A DNA stretch of 64,000 nucleotides from positions 62,001-126,000 of the forward strand of contig NZ_JAATOM010000007.1 of NCBI RefSeq assembly GCF_019207085.1, given 5' to 3'. Shown one piece after another: positions 39,988 to 48,752 of the stretch (within the stretch, counting starts at the first letter, position 1; every line of letters begins with the position of its first letter). The notes beneath the pieces were generated by a model, which saw nothing but the letters and a program-made list of their open reading frames with translations, did not search any database and was not told the origin of the DNA. A program made the position numbers and the translations under genes. Source of the DNA: Variovorax sp. dw_308. Lineage in GTDB: Bacteria > Pseudomonadota > Gammaproteobacteria > Burkholderiales > Burkholderiaceae_C.

Positions 39988-40530
39988 ATGACCCGTTGCC
40001 GCATCGGCGCTTGCCGGCTCGTCTGGATGGCGTGGCTGGCGGCAGGTACCGTTGGCGCGGCGCCATCCACAAGCGACCCCCAGGTGGAGCGGCGCAACTG
40101 GTTCGACGACCCCTTCTTCCAGATCGCATCCGGCCTGCCCGGCTGTCCTGTGCCGCTGGGGCCGTTCTATACCGAGGCCGAGCGGCGCATGCAGATGCAC
40201 AGCCGGCTGGAGCGCGGCACCAGTTGCTGGCTCGAGCACCGCTGTGAGGACAGCAACGCCTACCGGTATGACAAGGTCGTGGCGCCCCGTGTGCGCGATG
40301 CATTGGCCGCCGTGCCGGGCCTGAAGCGCGCCAGCGTGTGGGTGACGGTGCAGCGCCGCTGGGTGTATCTGCAAGGCTGCGTGCCGACGCGCGACCTGGC
40401 GGTGCGCCTGGAACGCGCGGCACGCGGCGCGAAGGACGTGGAAACCGTGGTGCCGGACCTGATGGTCGGCACGCGGGGCCGGGCGCCGTATCCGCTGAAT
40501 GAAGACGAAGTGAACGCAAGAAAAAAATGA
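39988..40530 (+). CDS. Exported BON-domain protein
   Basis: A 180-residue protein with a signal peptide (VWMAWLAAGTVGAAPS) and a BON domain near residues 90-150 (VAPRVRDALAAVPGLKRASVWVTVQRRWVYLQGCVP). BON domains bind phospholipid or help keep the outer membrane intact. The four Cys residues in the central region may form disulfides. The stop overlaps the DMT gene start (ATGA), so both are in one operon. Confidence 0.8.
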   Translation: MTRCRIGACRLVWMAWLAAGTVGAAPSTSDPQVERRNWFDDPFFQIASGLPGCPVPLGPFYTEAERRMQMHSRLERGTSCWLEHRCEDSNAYRYDKVVAPRVRDALAAVPGLKRASVWVTVQRRWVYLQGCVPTRDLAVRLERAARGAKDVETVVPDLMVGTRGRAPYPLNEDEVNARKK

Positions 40531-41459
40531 TCGAACGCAAGACCCATCTCGACACCCGCGCCATTAGCCTGCTGGTTGCATGCTGCGCCTTCTGGGGGCT
40601 GCAGCAGATCCTCATCAAGACCACCGTGGTGGAAGTGCCGCCGCTGTGGCAGGCGTCGATCCGCATGGCGGGTGCGGTGCTGCTGCTGTGGCTCTGGTGC
40701 CGCGCACGCGGCGTGCCGCTTTTCAACCGCGACGGCACGCTACCGGGCGGGCTGCTGGCGGGGCTGCTGTTCGCGGGCGAGTTCTGCTGCATCTACCTCG
40801 GGCTGCAGGACACCACGGCTTCGCGGCTGACGGTGTTCCTCTACACCTCGCCCTTCTGGGTGGCGGTGTTCCTGCCGCGCTGGGCGCCGTCGGAGCAATT
40901 GCGCGGCTGGCAGTGGGTGGGGCTGGCGCTGGCCTTTGGCGGCGTGGTGCTGGCTTTCAGCGAGAGCTTCGGCCACAGCAGCCCGAAGCAATTGCGCGGC
41001 GACCTGCTGGCGCTGGCGTCCGGCATGCTGTGGGGGCTGACCACGCTGTCCATCCGCGCGACCAAGCTGGCGACGGCCAGCGCCGAGAAGACGCTGTTCT
41101 ACCAGGTGGCGGTGACGGCAGCCGTGTCGCCGTTGCTGTCGCTGGCGCTGGGTGAGACCTGGGGCTTGTCGTATTCGGCGATGGCCTGGGGTTCTATCGC
41201 GGTGCAGACCGTGATTGGCGCGTTTGCCAGCTACCTGACGTGGATGTGGCTGCTGCGGCACTACCCGGCGACGCAGATGTCGTCCTTCACCTTCCTGACG
41301 CCGCTGTTCGCGCTGGCCTTCGGCGTGATGCTGCTGGGCGAGCCGCTGACGCTGCGGCTGGTGCTGGCGCTGGCCGGCGTGGGCCTGGGCATCGTGATGG
41401 TGAACCGGCGCAAGGCGCCTGTCGCGGACGCAAAAAAAGCCGCCTCGACGGCGGCTTGA
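40527..41459 (+). CDS. DMT-superfamily (EamA) exporter
   Basis: A 310-residue inner-membrane transporter with ten predicted spans arranged as two EamA repeats (AISLLVACCAFWGLQQILIK; LLALASGMLWGLTTLSIRATK). Relatives export amino acids or other metabolites. Translation is coupled to the BON-domain gene. The final codons (KKAASTAA) overlap the hairpin that serves as terminator for the convergent small gene at 41496. Confidence 0.92.
   Translation: MIERKTHLDTRAISLLVACCAFWGLQQILIKTTVVEVPPLWQASIRMAGAVLLLWLWCRARGVPLFNRDGTLPGGLLAGLLFAGEFCCIYLGLQDTTASRLTVFLYTSPFWVAVFLPRWAPSEQLRGWQWVGLALAFGGVVLAFSESFGHSSPKQLRGDLLALASGMLWGLTTLSIRATKLATASAEKTLFYQVAVTAAVSPLLSLALGETWGLSYSAMAWGSIAVQTVIGAFASYLTWMWLLRHYPATQMSSFTFLTPLFALAFGVMLLGEPLTLRLVLALAGVGLGIVMVNRRKAPVADAKKAASTAA
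41432..41458 (-). terminator. Terminator for the small gene at 41496
   Basis: Minus strand: GCCGCCGTCGAGGCGGC followed by seven T. It lies inside the 3' end of the convergent DMT gene. Confidence 0.85.
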
Positions 41460-41495
41460 TCTGGCGCTTGCAACGCGGTGGTGTGCCGGAACGCT

Positions 41496-41666
41496 TCAGC
41501 CGCCCTTCTTGGCGCGCTTGCCGGGGTTCTTCTTGCTGCGCGTGGCGGTGCCGCGCTCCAGGCTGCGCTTCTGGCCGACGCCCGACTTGGTCAGGGTGTA
41601 GCCGGGTGCGGGGATGGGCTTGGGAGAGGCTTTGCGCTCGGCCTCGGTTCTGAAAGTGGTAGGCAT
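41496..41666 (-). CDS. Small basic protein, unknown function
   Basis: A 56-residue, strongly basic protein: PTTFRTEAERKASPKPIPAPGYTL, then KSGVGQKRS and the tail RSKKNPGKRAKKGG. GGAG lies 9 bases before the ATG and a good terminator follows, which supports a real gene. The lysine-rich tail suggests nucleic-acid or ribosome binding. I do not recognise a named family. Confidence 0.65.
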   Translation of the reverse strand: MPTTFRTEAERKASPKPIPAPGYTLTKSGVGQKRSLERGTATRSKKNPGKRAKKGG

Positions 41667-41840
41667 GGTGGGCTCCGGTAAAAAATGTCCGGGCGCAATT
41701 AGGCCACAGCCGGGAAACCCGGCCTGCGGCACTTGGCTTTTGGGATTGGCGAGGCCCTGCTAATGTCCATGGCGCCATGCGCGGCCCTTGACGCATGAAG
41801 CCAGTGCGAGCGCAGCGAAGCACTTTCGTGGGCACCCGCG

Positions 41841-41910
41841 GAACCGGCTTTGCCGGGCCGGTGGGTGCGCCCCCTTGAGGGGGAAGCGCCGCAGGCGCTA
41901 CGGGGGTGGG
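41841..41910. repeat. GC-rich multi-hairpin intergenic repeat
   Basis: Three small hairpins in a row: CCGGC-TTT-GCCGG, CCCCCTTGAGGGGG and AGCGCC-GCA-GGCGCT, ending GGGGGTGGGTCA at the amidase stop. The motif resembles a repeat common in Comamonadaceae (from memory). The rest of the gap 41667-41840 shows nothing else. Confidence 0.75.
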
Positions 41911-43260
41911 TCATTGCAGCCAACGCGCAACTGCAACAGTCGTGCGGTCTTCCAGCAGCGGCCCGATGATCTGCACGCCGATCGGCATGCCTTCGGCGCT
42001 CTTGCCGACGGGCGCGACCGTCGCGGGCAAGCCCGCCGTGGTGGCAGCGCCGGCCCATGCCAGTTGCTCGTGGTAGCGCGTCGATGCGCCATCGATGGAC
42101 AGCATGGTCGTGTTCCAGTCGATCGGCCCGGGGATGTGCGGGAAGGCCGCGGTGCCGAAGGGCGGGCACAGCACGACGTCGAAGGACTCGAACAGCTTGC
42201 GCCAGGTCACGCGCAACTGCGCGCGGCGGTCGAGCATCGTGAACCACTCATGGGCGGAGATCGAGGGCGGTGCGTCGGGCGCGCCGCGCGTGACGACGGC
42301 CTTGAGCATGGCCGCGTACATCTTGTGCATCGCTTCGAGGTCGGGCAGCAGGTCGCTGCCGTGGCTGACCTGCGCGCCGGCCCGCGCGAGCCGTTGGGCG
42401 GTGGCCTCGACGGCGGCCTGAACCTCCGCAGAGACGCTTGCGCAAGGATGCGTGGTCATCACCAGTACGCGCAGGCCGCTGGGCTGCGCATGCCGCGCGG
42501 GGGGCAATTCGAGGCACCATGCGGCGGCATCGTCCACGTCCGGTCCGGCTAGCACGTCGAGTGCGCGCTCGATGTCGTCGGCGCTGCGCGCCAGCGGGCC
42601 GATCACGGCAATCACATCGGCCACGGCGCTGGCCGCGCCGGGGAAATCGTGGCCGCGCCCCGGCAGCAGGCCCACGCTGGGCTTGTGGCCGTAGACGCCG
42701 CAGAAGTGCGCCGGCACGCGGATCGAGCCGCCGATGTCGGAGCCCACTTCCAGCGGCACCATGCCCGACGCCACGGCCGCGGCCGCGCCGCCGGAGGAAC
42801 CACCCGGCGATCGGCTGGTGTCGAGCGGATTCAACGTGCGGCCATAGACCGGGTTCACGCTTTGCCATTCGCCCAGCGCCAAGGCGACGTTCGTCTTGCC
42901 GAGGATGACCGCCCCGGCGGCCTTCAGGCGCGACACGGCCACGGCGTCCTGCTTGACCGGAATCTGCTTCGCGAACTCCAGCCCCCAGGTGGTGGGCAGG
43001 CCCGCCACGTTGAACGATTCCTTCACCGTCATCGGCACGCCGAGCAAGGCGCCGCGCGCCCCCTTGCCGAGCGCGACATCGGCGGCGCGCGCCTGTTCCC
43101 GCGCACGCTCGAAGTCGCGCACGACGACGGCGTTGATCTCGCCATCGAGCGCCTCGATGCGGGCGATGGCGGCATCGCAGAGTTCAAGGGCGCCGACCTG
43201 GCGCGTAGCCAGGGCGTCGACGAGTTGGGTGGCGGTGGCCGTGGCGTAGTCGAGGTTCAT
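41911..43260 (-). CDS. Amidase (amidase signature family)
   Basis: A 449-residue hydrolase of the amidase signature family, with the Ser-cisSer-Lys triad: Lys in VPMTVKESFNVAG (about residue 79), the signature SPGGSSGGAAAAVASG (about 150-165) with its Ser, and GSDIGGSIRVPA. Family members cut amides of aryl or alkyl acids; GatA is excluded because no gatB/C neighbours exist and the C-terminal part differs. The start at 43260 gives MNLDYATATATQLVDAL, a typical N-terminus. It is divergent from glutaminase, which may hint at a shared nitrogen-release role. Confidence 0.9.
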   Translation of the reverse strand: MNLDYATATATQLVDALATRQVGALELCDAAIARIEALDGEINAVVVRDFERAREQARAADVALGKGARGALLGVPMTVKESFNVAGLPTTWGLEFAKQIPVKQDAVAVSRLKAAGAVILGKTNVALALGEWQSVNPVYGRTLNPLDTSRSPGGSSGGAAAAVASGMVPLEVGSDIGGSIRVPAHFCGVYGHKPSVGLLPGRGHDFPGAASAVADVIAVIGPLARSADDIERALDVLAGPDVDDAAAWCLELPPARHAQPSGLRVLVMTTHPCASVSAEVQAAVEATAQRLARAGAQVSHGSDLLPDLEAMHKMYAAMLKAVVTRGAPDAPPSISAHEWFTMLDRRAQLRVTWRKLFESFDVVLCPPFGTAAFPHIPGPIDWNTTMLSIDGASTRYHEQLAWAGAATTAGLPATVAPVGKSAEGMPIGVQIIGPLLEDRTTVAVARWLQ

Positions 43261-43364
43261 GGCTTCATTGTGGTCAGCGTGCGCCGCGCGTGCCTGACCA
43301 AACTTGCTCAGTTGCATGCGGCCCTGCGCGACATACTCAGGTGGAATCCAACCAACCACAATCC

Positions 43365-44297
43365 ATGAGCGAACCCTTGTTGTCCAACTTCCAGGCCGTG
43401 CTCGACGAGATCGACGCGGAGATCCGGCCCCTGCTCGGCGCGGGCGGCAAGGTGGCCAGCTACATCCCGGCACTGGCGCGCGTGCCGGCCGCGCAGTTCG
43501 GCATCGCGCTGCGCACCTGCGGCGGCGAGGAAGCCTGCGCGGGCGACGCGGCCACGCCCTTCTCGATCCAGAGCGTGTCGAAGCTGTTCACGCTCACGCT
43601 CGCGATGCAGCATCTGGACGAGCAGTTGTGGGAGCGCATCGGCCGCGAGCCGTCGGGCAATCCGTTCAACTCGCTGGTGCAACTGGAGAGCGAACAGGGC
43701 AAGCCGCGCAACCCTTTCATCAATGCCGGCGCCATCGCCGTGGCCGACCGGCTGGTGACGCGCGGCGATGCCAAGGGCGCCATCCTGGCGCTGATGTCGA
43801 GCCTGGCTGGCGAGCCCATCGCGTTCGACGACGAAGTGGCCGCGTCGGAGGCCGAGACCGGCTATCGCAACATCGCGCTGGCCAACTTCATGAAGAGCTT
43901 CGGCAAGCTCGACAACGACGTGGCGCCGGTGCTGGACATGTACTTCCACCAGTGCGCGATACGCATGTCGTGCATGCAGCTGGCGCGCGCCGCGGCCTTC
44001 CTGTGCCGCGACGGGGCGCATCCCATCGAAGGGCACCCGGCAGTGACCACCGAGCGCCAGACCCGGCGCATCAATGCGCTGATGCTGACCTGCGGCACCT
44101 ATGACGCGGCGGGCGACGTGGCCTTCTCGATCGGCCTGCCCTGCAAGAGCGGCGTGGGCGGCGGCATCGTCGCGGTGGTGCCGGATCGGCTCACGCTGGC
44201 CGTGTGGTCGCCCGCGCTCGATGCCACGGGCAACTCGCTGCTGGGCATGAAGGCGCTGGAGCTTTTTGTCGGGACGACCGGGCTGTCGGTGTTCTGA
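43365..44297 (+). CDS. glsA: Glutaminase
   Basis: GlsA hydrolyses glutamine to glutamate and ammonia. The 310-residue protein has the serine beta-lactamase-like fold with catalytic FSIQSVSKLFTL (SxxK, near residue 67), then PRNPFINAGAIAV, the ETGYRN segment, and CGTYDAAGDVAFSIGLPCKSGVGGGIVAVVP. The start at 43365 matches the family N-terminus. It is divergent from the amidase with 104 bp between. Confidence 0.96.
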   Translation: MSEPLLSNFQAVLDEIDAEIRPLLGAGGKVASYIPALARVPAAQFGIALRTCGGEEACAGDAATPFSIQSVSKLFTLTLAMQHLDEQLWERIGREPSGNPFNSLVQLESEQGKPRNPFINAGAIAVADRLVTRGDAKGAILALMSSLAGEPIAFDDEVAASEAETGYRNIALANFMKSFGKLDNDVAPVLDMYFHQCAIRMSCMQLARAAAFLCRDGAHPIEGHPAVTTERQTRRINALMLTCGTYDAAGDVAFSIGLPCKSGVGGGIVAVVPDRLTLAVWSPALDATGNSLLGMKALELFVGTTGLSVF

Positions 44298-44312
44298 CGC
44301 TTGCTTGTGGCC

Positions 44313-44761
44313 ATGTCGTTCAAACCGCCATTTCAGCAACAGGAGAAGCCGCTCGAAGAGTTCGCCTCCCAAGGGATTTACCCGCAGCGGGATAAAGAAA
44401 AAATTCATGCGTCAAGCCGGGCCAGTTGAAGTCTGCTTCTCGATTGACCTGGATGGGGAATCTTCGAAATCCAAGGACACCTTTGGACCTTGTTGGCCAT
44501 CACCACCACATTGATGTGTTCGCTCCGCAGCAACTGCGTGCGCAGCTCACCGAGCATGTGAGCGTGGAGCTCGGGTCCGAGCGCATCCGCGTTGCGCTGC
44601 GCATCGTGCCGGACGATAACAACCCGTGCGCCATCCTGGCCATGCAAGATGAATCGGTGCGCAGCCGTCATACATTACGAGCCGCGCCGTTTCACGAAAA
44701 GTGCGGGCGTTTGGTCTTTCGCTTCGTGAATCCATTTAAGCAGGAAAGAGTGCTCCATTAA
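44313..44761 (+). pseudogene. Decayed partial copy of the gene at 48753
   Basis: From about 44470 to 44670 one frame reads HIDVFAPQQLRAQLTEHVS, then GSERIRVALRIVPDDNNPC and LAMQDES. It aligns without gaps to the protein at 48753 (HEQQLHAQLNKHLSIGVGSE, then RIRVALRIVPDEDNPH and TAQDES). The N-terminal half of that protein is missing and the C-terminal part diverges into an unrelated tail. A 38-residue ORF at 44313-44429 (MSFKPPFQQQEKPLEEFASQ) precedes it and may be part of the wreck. Composition is AT-richer than the flanks. This covers the 522-bp gap after glsA. Confidence 0.75.
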
Positions 44762-44819
44762 ATCTCAAGCCAAAGGCGAACGCGAGATTCATCGCATCGC
44801 CTTGGCTTCTGGCTATGAA

Positions 44820-45566
44820 TTAACCGCGCCCCACGTTGGCAGCTTTCGTATCCGATCTAATTTGCTCCTTTGATCTCTCCACGTTTTCCTGGCACTTACG
44901 GGTCATTTTTGACTTCATCTGAAAACCCGAAAATGAACCGTCGTTGTACACCACGGCGATAAGTTTATGATTACCGGGACTCAAGACTACTGTCTTGTTG
45001 AAAACGCCACCGTGACCATTCATGAATCCATAATTTGCGGTTTGTCCAACACTTGTCCGACCTAACAAAGATGCTGCATTTACGTTGTCAAGATAAACTG
45101 ACGCATCATTGTCGGCTGAAAACACCCCCTCGATATTGATGGTTGAACCTATGACACAATCTGGAAGATTGAAGTCTAGCGTGTACTGGTAGTTGCCTTG
45201 AGGCGCGCTGTTGGTATTGTTGATGTTGATCCAAGAAGCAACAGACCCTGTATCAATCGTCTTGTTGGTCGCAACCTCGGTAGTCCAATATTGGTATGGC
45301 GTAATGGTGGGCGCTGCGGAGCCTTTATAGATCCATGTGGCAACGCCCGTGCTTAGATCCAGACTTGCTGTTTCGCCTACGCATTTGCAGCATTCGAGCT
45401 TCGCTATTTTTGCCCCCTTGCCCTCACCAGGAAGAACTCCCCTTGATGGTTTAGAAGGTCCGCGCATGTCCGGGTTGTGTTGCGCCACTGCCGCCGTAGA
45501 AAGCGAAGCGAAAAGAGCGCACGCCAAGGCCGAATGCTTGACGCGCGCGAAAGCACATGAACTCAT
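44820..45566 (-). CDS. Secreted protein of foreign composition, unknown function
   Basis: A 248-residue protein with a signal peptide (LACALFASLSTAAVAQ). The mature part has a Cys cluster (LECCKCVGETASLDLSTG) and a beta-rich domain (YQYTLDFNLPDCVIGSTINI, FSADNDASVYLDN, HKLIAVVYNDGSFSGFQ) that recalls carbohydrate- or surface-binding jelly rolls. The tail is charged (RKCQENVERSKEQIRSDTK). The GC content is clearly lower than in all neighbours (roughly half G+C by eye), which points to horizontal acquisition. No family is recognised. It sits next to the gene remnant at 44313-44761. Confidence 0.7.
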   Translation of the reverse strand: MSSCAFARVKHSALACALFASLSTAAVAQHNPDMRGPSKPSRGVLPGEGKGAKIAKLECCKCVGETASLDLSTGVATWIYKGSAAPTITPYQYWTTEVATNKTIDTGSVASWININNTNSAPQGNYQYTLDFNLPDCVIGSTINIEGVFSADNDASVYLDNVNAASLLGRTSVGQTANYGFMNGHGGVFNKTVVLSPGNHKLIAVVYNDGSFSGFQMKSKMTRKCQENVERSKEQIRSDTKAANVGRG

Positions 45567-45683
45567 GATATTCCCCCTGAATATGATAATTTGACGTCCA
45601 GTCGACGTCGATTCACAGTCTGCCGCGCATCGTCAAATCGCGCCTCATCAATTTTTAGTAGACGCTCTAACTTTTACTTAGTG

Positions 45684-46211
45684 CTAAGGCGCACTGACCC
45701 TTCCCGCCTTCGCCGCACGGTTCAGCGACGAGCGCACGACCATGCGATGGAAAGGCGCGATGACGCGGATGTAGTTGCGGCCCAGCAGGTTGTGGCAATG
45801 CACCACCGTCACCAACACCATCTCGTGGCCACCCCCCGCGGCGGGTCGTCTCAGCACCGACACCCGGAAGTCGAGATGCCGGTCGTCCTCGCCGAGGACC
45901 ACTTCGTCCCCGTGCGTTTCGTAGATGCGGAAGAAGCCGAGGCGGGGCGTGCGCGTCGTATCGGCACGCAGCGCATCGGCGGTCTTCAGGCCGAACAGCT
46001 TGACCACGCCATCGCGCACGCCCATGAGCCGCTCGACCCATGGCGCTTGCTTCTCAAGCGCCTTCCGGGCGAGCGACAGCGCGTCGCCAGGGGCACCGGG
46101 CGGCAAGTCCATGGCGAAGGCATCGGCCAGGAAGGCGCCGGCGTAGAGCGGCGCCACGCGGGCCTCCTTCGGCAGCGCACAGGCATGGGCACGAGGCGAT
46201 GGCGAAGGCAT
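45684..46211 (-). CDS. DUF2867 domain-containing protein
   Basis: A 175-residue protein. Family-like segments are YAGAFLADAFAMDLPPG, PWVERLMGVRDGVVKLFGLK, GDEVVLGEDDRHLDFRVSV and the C-terminal VVHCHNLLGRNYIRVIAPFHRMVVRSSL. The function of DUF2867 is unknown; polyketide-cyclase or SRPBCC-like binding has been suggested for such proteins. It starts 10 bp after the RidA-like stop and ends the three-gene unit DUF2917-RidA-DUF2867. Confidence 0.8.
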   Translation of the reverse strand: MPSPSPRAHACALPKEARVAPLYAGAFLADAFAMDLPPGAPGDALSLARKALEKQAPWVERLMGVRDGVVKLFGLKTADALRADTTRTPRLGFFRIYETHGDEVVLGEDDRHLDFRVSVLRRPAAGGGHEMVLVTVVHCHNLLGRNYIRVIAPFHRMVVRSSLNRAAKAGRVSAP

Positions 46212-46221
46212 GGGCGGCGCT

Positions 46222-46704
46222 TCAGTCGCCGTACGTGCTCGCGACCATGTCCAGCTCCACCGACGCATTCTTCGGCAGGCTGTAGACGCCGACCGAAGTG
46301 CGCGTGTGCACGCCGGCCTCGCCGAACACGCGGTACAGCAGGTCCGACGCGGCGTCGGCCACCTCGCTTTGCTGCGCGAAGTCGGGCGTGGTCTGCATGT
46401 AGACGGTGAGGCGCAGGATCTTGTCGATCGCATCGAGCGAGCCGAGCGTCTGGCGCAGGATGGCCAGCGCGCGCAGCGTGCAGATCTGCGCGGCCTCGCG
46501 CGCCTGGTCCAGCGAGGTCTCCGCGCCGATGCGTCCCGTGACGACCACGGTGCTGCCGACGCGCGGCACCTGCCCGCTGAGCCAGACGTTGCGGCCGTCC
46601 CGCACCGCCGAGGCATAGTGGCCGCCGATGCGAATCTCACCCTCGAAGCTGTGGCCCAGCTCGGCGGCGATCTGGTCGGCGATGGCGTTGCGCGTGGTCG
46701 TCAT
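46222..46704 (-). CDS. RidA-family protein
   Basis: A 160-residue member of the RidA/YjgF family, a group of small trimeric proteins; RidA itself hydrolyses reactive enamines and imines made by PLP enzymes. It shows VWLSGQVPRVG, TLRALAILRQTLGSLDAIDKILRLTVYMQTTPDF and VGVYSLPKNASVELDMVAS. The usual catalytic Arg seems replaced: the motif near the end reads TRTSVGVYSLPKNASVELD, where RidA has ARxxxxVxxLPxxAxVEIe, so Arg is present in a shifted context. The start overlaps the DUF2917 stop (ATGA). A link to the PLP-binding MocR regulator next door is possible. Confidence 0.85.
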   Translation of the reverse strand: MTTTRNAIADQIAAELGHSFEGEIRIGGHYASAVRDGRNVWLSGQVPRVGSTVVVTGRIGAETSLDQAREAAQICTLRALAILRQTLGSLDAIDKILRLTVYMQTTPDFAQQSEVADAASDLLYRVFGEAGVHTRTSVGVYSLPKNASVELDMVASTYGD

Positions 46705-47048
46705 GGCTTCAATGGGCTTGCAACACGGGACAGTCGTGCAGCATAGGCCATGACCCGCCGCCGCAGGGCCAGCCACACGGCGAAGGCCGCCGGCGCGGGC
46801 CGATGGCTGCGGATCACGGCGCCGCCGCCGCATGCTTCGAGTTCGACCCAGCCGCCGCGCTCCAGCCGATGGAATTCGCCGTGCGTCAGCGTGACGCCGC
46901 GCGACAGCATGGTTTCGCCGAGCCAATGCAGCGGCTCCCGCACCACGACGCGGCCGCTGTCGACCTCCAGCGTGGTGAGGCGGTCGAGCGGGATGTGCAG
47001 CGCTTCGCCGCGCTGCAGGCGGGTGGTGGTGGTGAGACAGTGGGTCAT
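46701..47048 (-). CDS. DUF2917 domain-containing protein
   Basis: A 115-residue protein with a cupin-like pattern: RLQRGEALHIPLDRLTTLEVDSG, WLGETMLSRGVTLTHGEFHRLERGGW and VELEACGGGAVI, as in DUF2917 proteins. The C-terminus is basic. AAGGAGCC precedes the ATG at 47048; an ATG 27 bases upstream is less likely. It is the first gene of the unit facing the MocR-type regulator, 168 bp away, and is its probable target. Confidence 0.82.
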   Translation of the reverse strand: MTHCLTTTTRLQRGEALHIPLDRLTTLEVDSGRVVVREPLHWLGETMLSRGVTLTHGEFHRLERGGWVELEACGGGAVIRSHRPAPAAFAVWLALRRRVMAYAARLSRVASPLKP

Positions 47049-47114
47049 CGAAGGCTCCTTGAACGAGGCCTTCATGGTCCCGTTTTCGATGCACGGAAAA
47101 CAGGCACAGCCTTC

Positions 47115-47185
47115 CCTGTTGCGACCGGAACAGTGGCCGCGGCACCGCATCTGTTATGGTCGTTTTCGCGTCAACTGCATCTGTT
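47115..47185. promoter_or_regulatory. Candidate MocR operator sites
   Basis: CTGTT-N8-AACAG (47115-47132) is an inverted repeat. GCATCTGTT occurs twice in direct orientation (47147-47155 and 47177-47185), 30 bp apart, about three helical turns. MocR-family regulators often bind direct repeats beside their own gene. Confidence 0.55.
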
Positions 47186-47216
47186 TCAACAGGCGTCGAT
47201 TGGCCACGATCACGCC

Positions 47217-48707
47217 ATGCCCACGTCATTGCACATGTCGCAAACGCCTGCGCCGCCGACTGCGCCGTCCACTGCGCCGCCGCTGTACCGCCGCCTCGCC
47301 ACGCACTACCGCGGCGCGATCGAGGCCGGCACGCTGGCGATCGGCGAACGCATGCCGTCGCTGCGCCACCTGATGCGCCTGCACGACATCAGCCTGTCGA
47401 CCGCACTGCAGCTGTGCCGCACGCTGGAGTCCGATGGGTGGGCCGAGGCGCGCGACCGCTCCGGCTACTTCGTGCGCAAGCCGCAGCGCCTGCGCATGAC
47501 GCCGATGGAGGAGCCGCCGGCCGGGCAGCCGCCAGACCCGGCGCAGTTCGTCGGCATCCATGCACGCGTGTCGAACTTCGTGACGCAGCGGCGCGCCGCC
47601 GAGGTGAAGGTCAACTTCTCGGTCGCCCGCGCCGCGCCGCACCTGTACCCGGGCGAAGCCCTGCGCGCGGGCATGACGCGCGCGTTGCGGCATCGGCCCG
47701 AACTGCTGACCGGCGCACCGCCGCTGCAGGGCGATCCGCAGTTCCGCTCGGTACTGGCCAAGCGGGCGATGAGCGCGGGCATGACGCTGTCGCCGGAGGA
47801 AGTGCTCGTCACGAACGGCTGCATCGAGGCGCTGAACCTCGCGCTGCGTGCGGTGGCCAACCCCGGCGACACCATCGCAGTGGAGTCGCCGACCTTCTAC
47901 GGCCTGCTGCAGGTGCTGGAAAGCCTGGGCCTGCGCGCGCTGGAGATTCCGGCCAGCCCGCAGTCGGGTCTCTCGGTCGAGGCGCTGGAACTCGCGCTGC
48001 AGGCGTATGACGGCATCAAGGCCGTGGTCGTGATACCGCACCTGCAGAACCCGCTCGGCAGCGTGATGCCCGATGCGCACAAGGAGCGGCTGGTGCGGCT
48101 GTGCGAGTCGCAGGGTATCGCGCTGATCGAGGACGACACCTACAGCGAACTGCTCGATGTCGACAGCGCCCCGCGCGCCATCAAGTCATGGGACCGCACC
48201 GGCAACGTGATCCATTGCGCATCGCTGCACAAGATCCTCGCGCCCGGCATGCGGCTCGGCTGGATCTCGGCCGGGCGCTGGCAGGCGCGCGTGGAAATGC
48301 TCAAGTACGCGCAGACGCGCAACAACGAGGTGCTGTCGCAAATCGGCGCCGGCGAGTTCATGGGCAGCGGCGGCTACGACCGGCACCTGCGCCGGCTGCG
48401 CACCGCCTTGCGCGAACAGCGCGAGCGCACCACCGAGGCCATCGCTGCGTACTTCCCCGCGGGCACGCGCCTGAACCTGCCGAACGGCGGACTGCAGGTG
48501 TGGGTCGAGCTGCCGAACCAATGCCCATCGAGCACGGTGTTCGACATGGCGCTGCGCGAAGGCATCCTGGTCGCACCGGGCTTGCTGTTCTCGAACACCT
48601 CGCGCTGCGACCACTACCTGCGCGTCAACTGCGGCTGGCCGTACGACGAGGTGGTGGACAGCGCATTGAAGCGGCTCGGACAGATGGTGGCTTCGCTGGC
48701 GCATTGA
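47217..48707 (+). CDS. MocR-type GntR/aminotransferase-like regulator
   Basis: A 496-residue fusion of a GntR winged helix (about 22-95: PLYRRLATHYRGAIEAGTLA, MPSLRHLMRLHDISLSTALQL) to a fold-type I aminotransferase domain. The PLP-binding Lys lies in CASLHKILAPGMRLGWI, with NPLGSVMP and IEDDTYSEL upstream. Such regulators sense PLP or a PLP-amino-acid adduct. The start at 47217 is the first ATG; a second at 47235 is possible. It is divergent from the DUF2917-RidA-DUF2867 genes. Confidence 0.92.
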   Translation: MPTSLHMSQTPAPPTAPSTAPPLYRRLATHYRGAIEAGTLAIGERMPSLRHLMRLHDISLSTALQLCRTLESDGWAEARDRSGYFVRKPQRLRMTPMEEPPAGQPPDPAQFVGIHARVSNFVTQRRAAEVKVNFSVARAAPHLYPGEALRAGMTRALRHRPELLTGAPPLQGDPQFRSVLAKRAMSAGMTLSPEEVLVTNGCIEALNLALRAVANPGDTIAVESPTFYGLLQVLESLGLRALEIPASPQSGLSVEALELALQAYDGIKAVVVIPHLQNPLGSVMPDAHKERLVRLCESQGIALIEDDTYSELLDVDSAPRAIKSWDRTGNVIHCASLHKILAPGMRLGWISAGRWQARVEMLKYAQTRNNEVLSQIGAGEFMGSGGYDRHLRRLRTALREQRERTTEAIAAYFPAGTRLNLPNGGLQVWVELPNQCPSSTVFDMALREGILVAPGLLFSNTSRCDHYLRVNCGWPYDEVVDSALKRLGQMVASLAH

Positions 48708-48752
48708 CTAGCCGGGTGGGGCGCCTCGCGCCTGTGCAAGACTCTGGCCCTC

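Noticed and set aside
39938..40792. In-frame N-terminal extension of the 2OG-Fe oxygenase
   Set aside because: The extension is antisense to the BON and DMT genes and shows no domain; the ATG at 39937 gives the family N-terminus.
41432..41458. Hairpin as terminator of the DMT gene on the plus strand
   Set aside because: On the plus strand the A-run precedes the stem and no T-run follows; it fits the minus-strand gene only.
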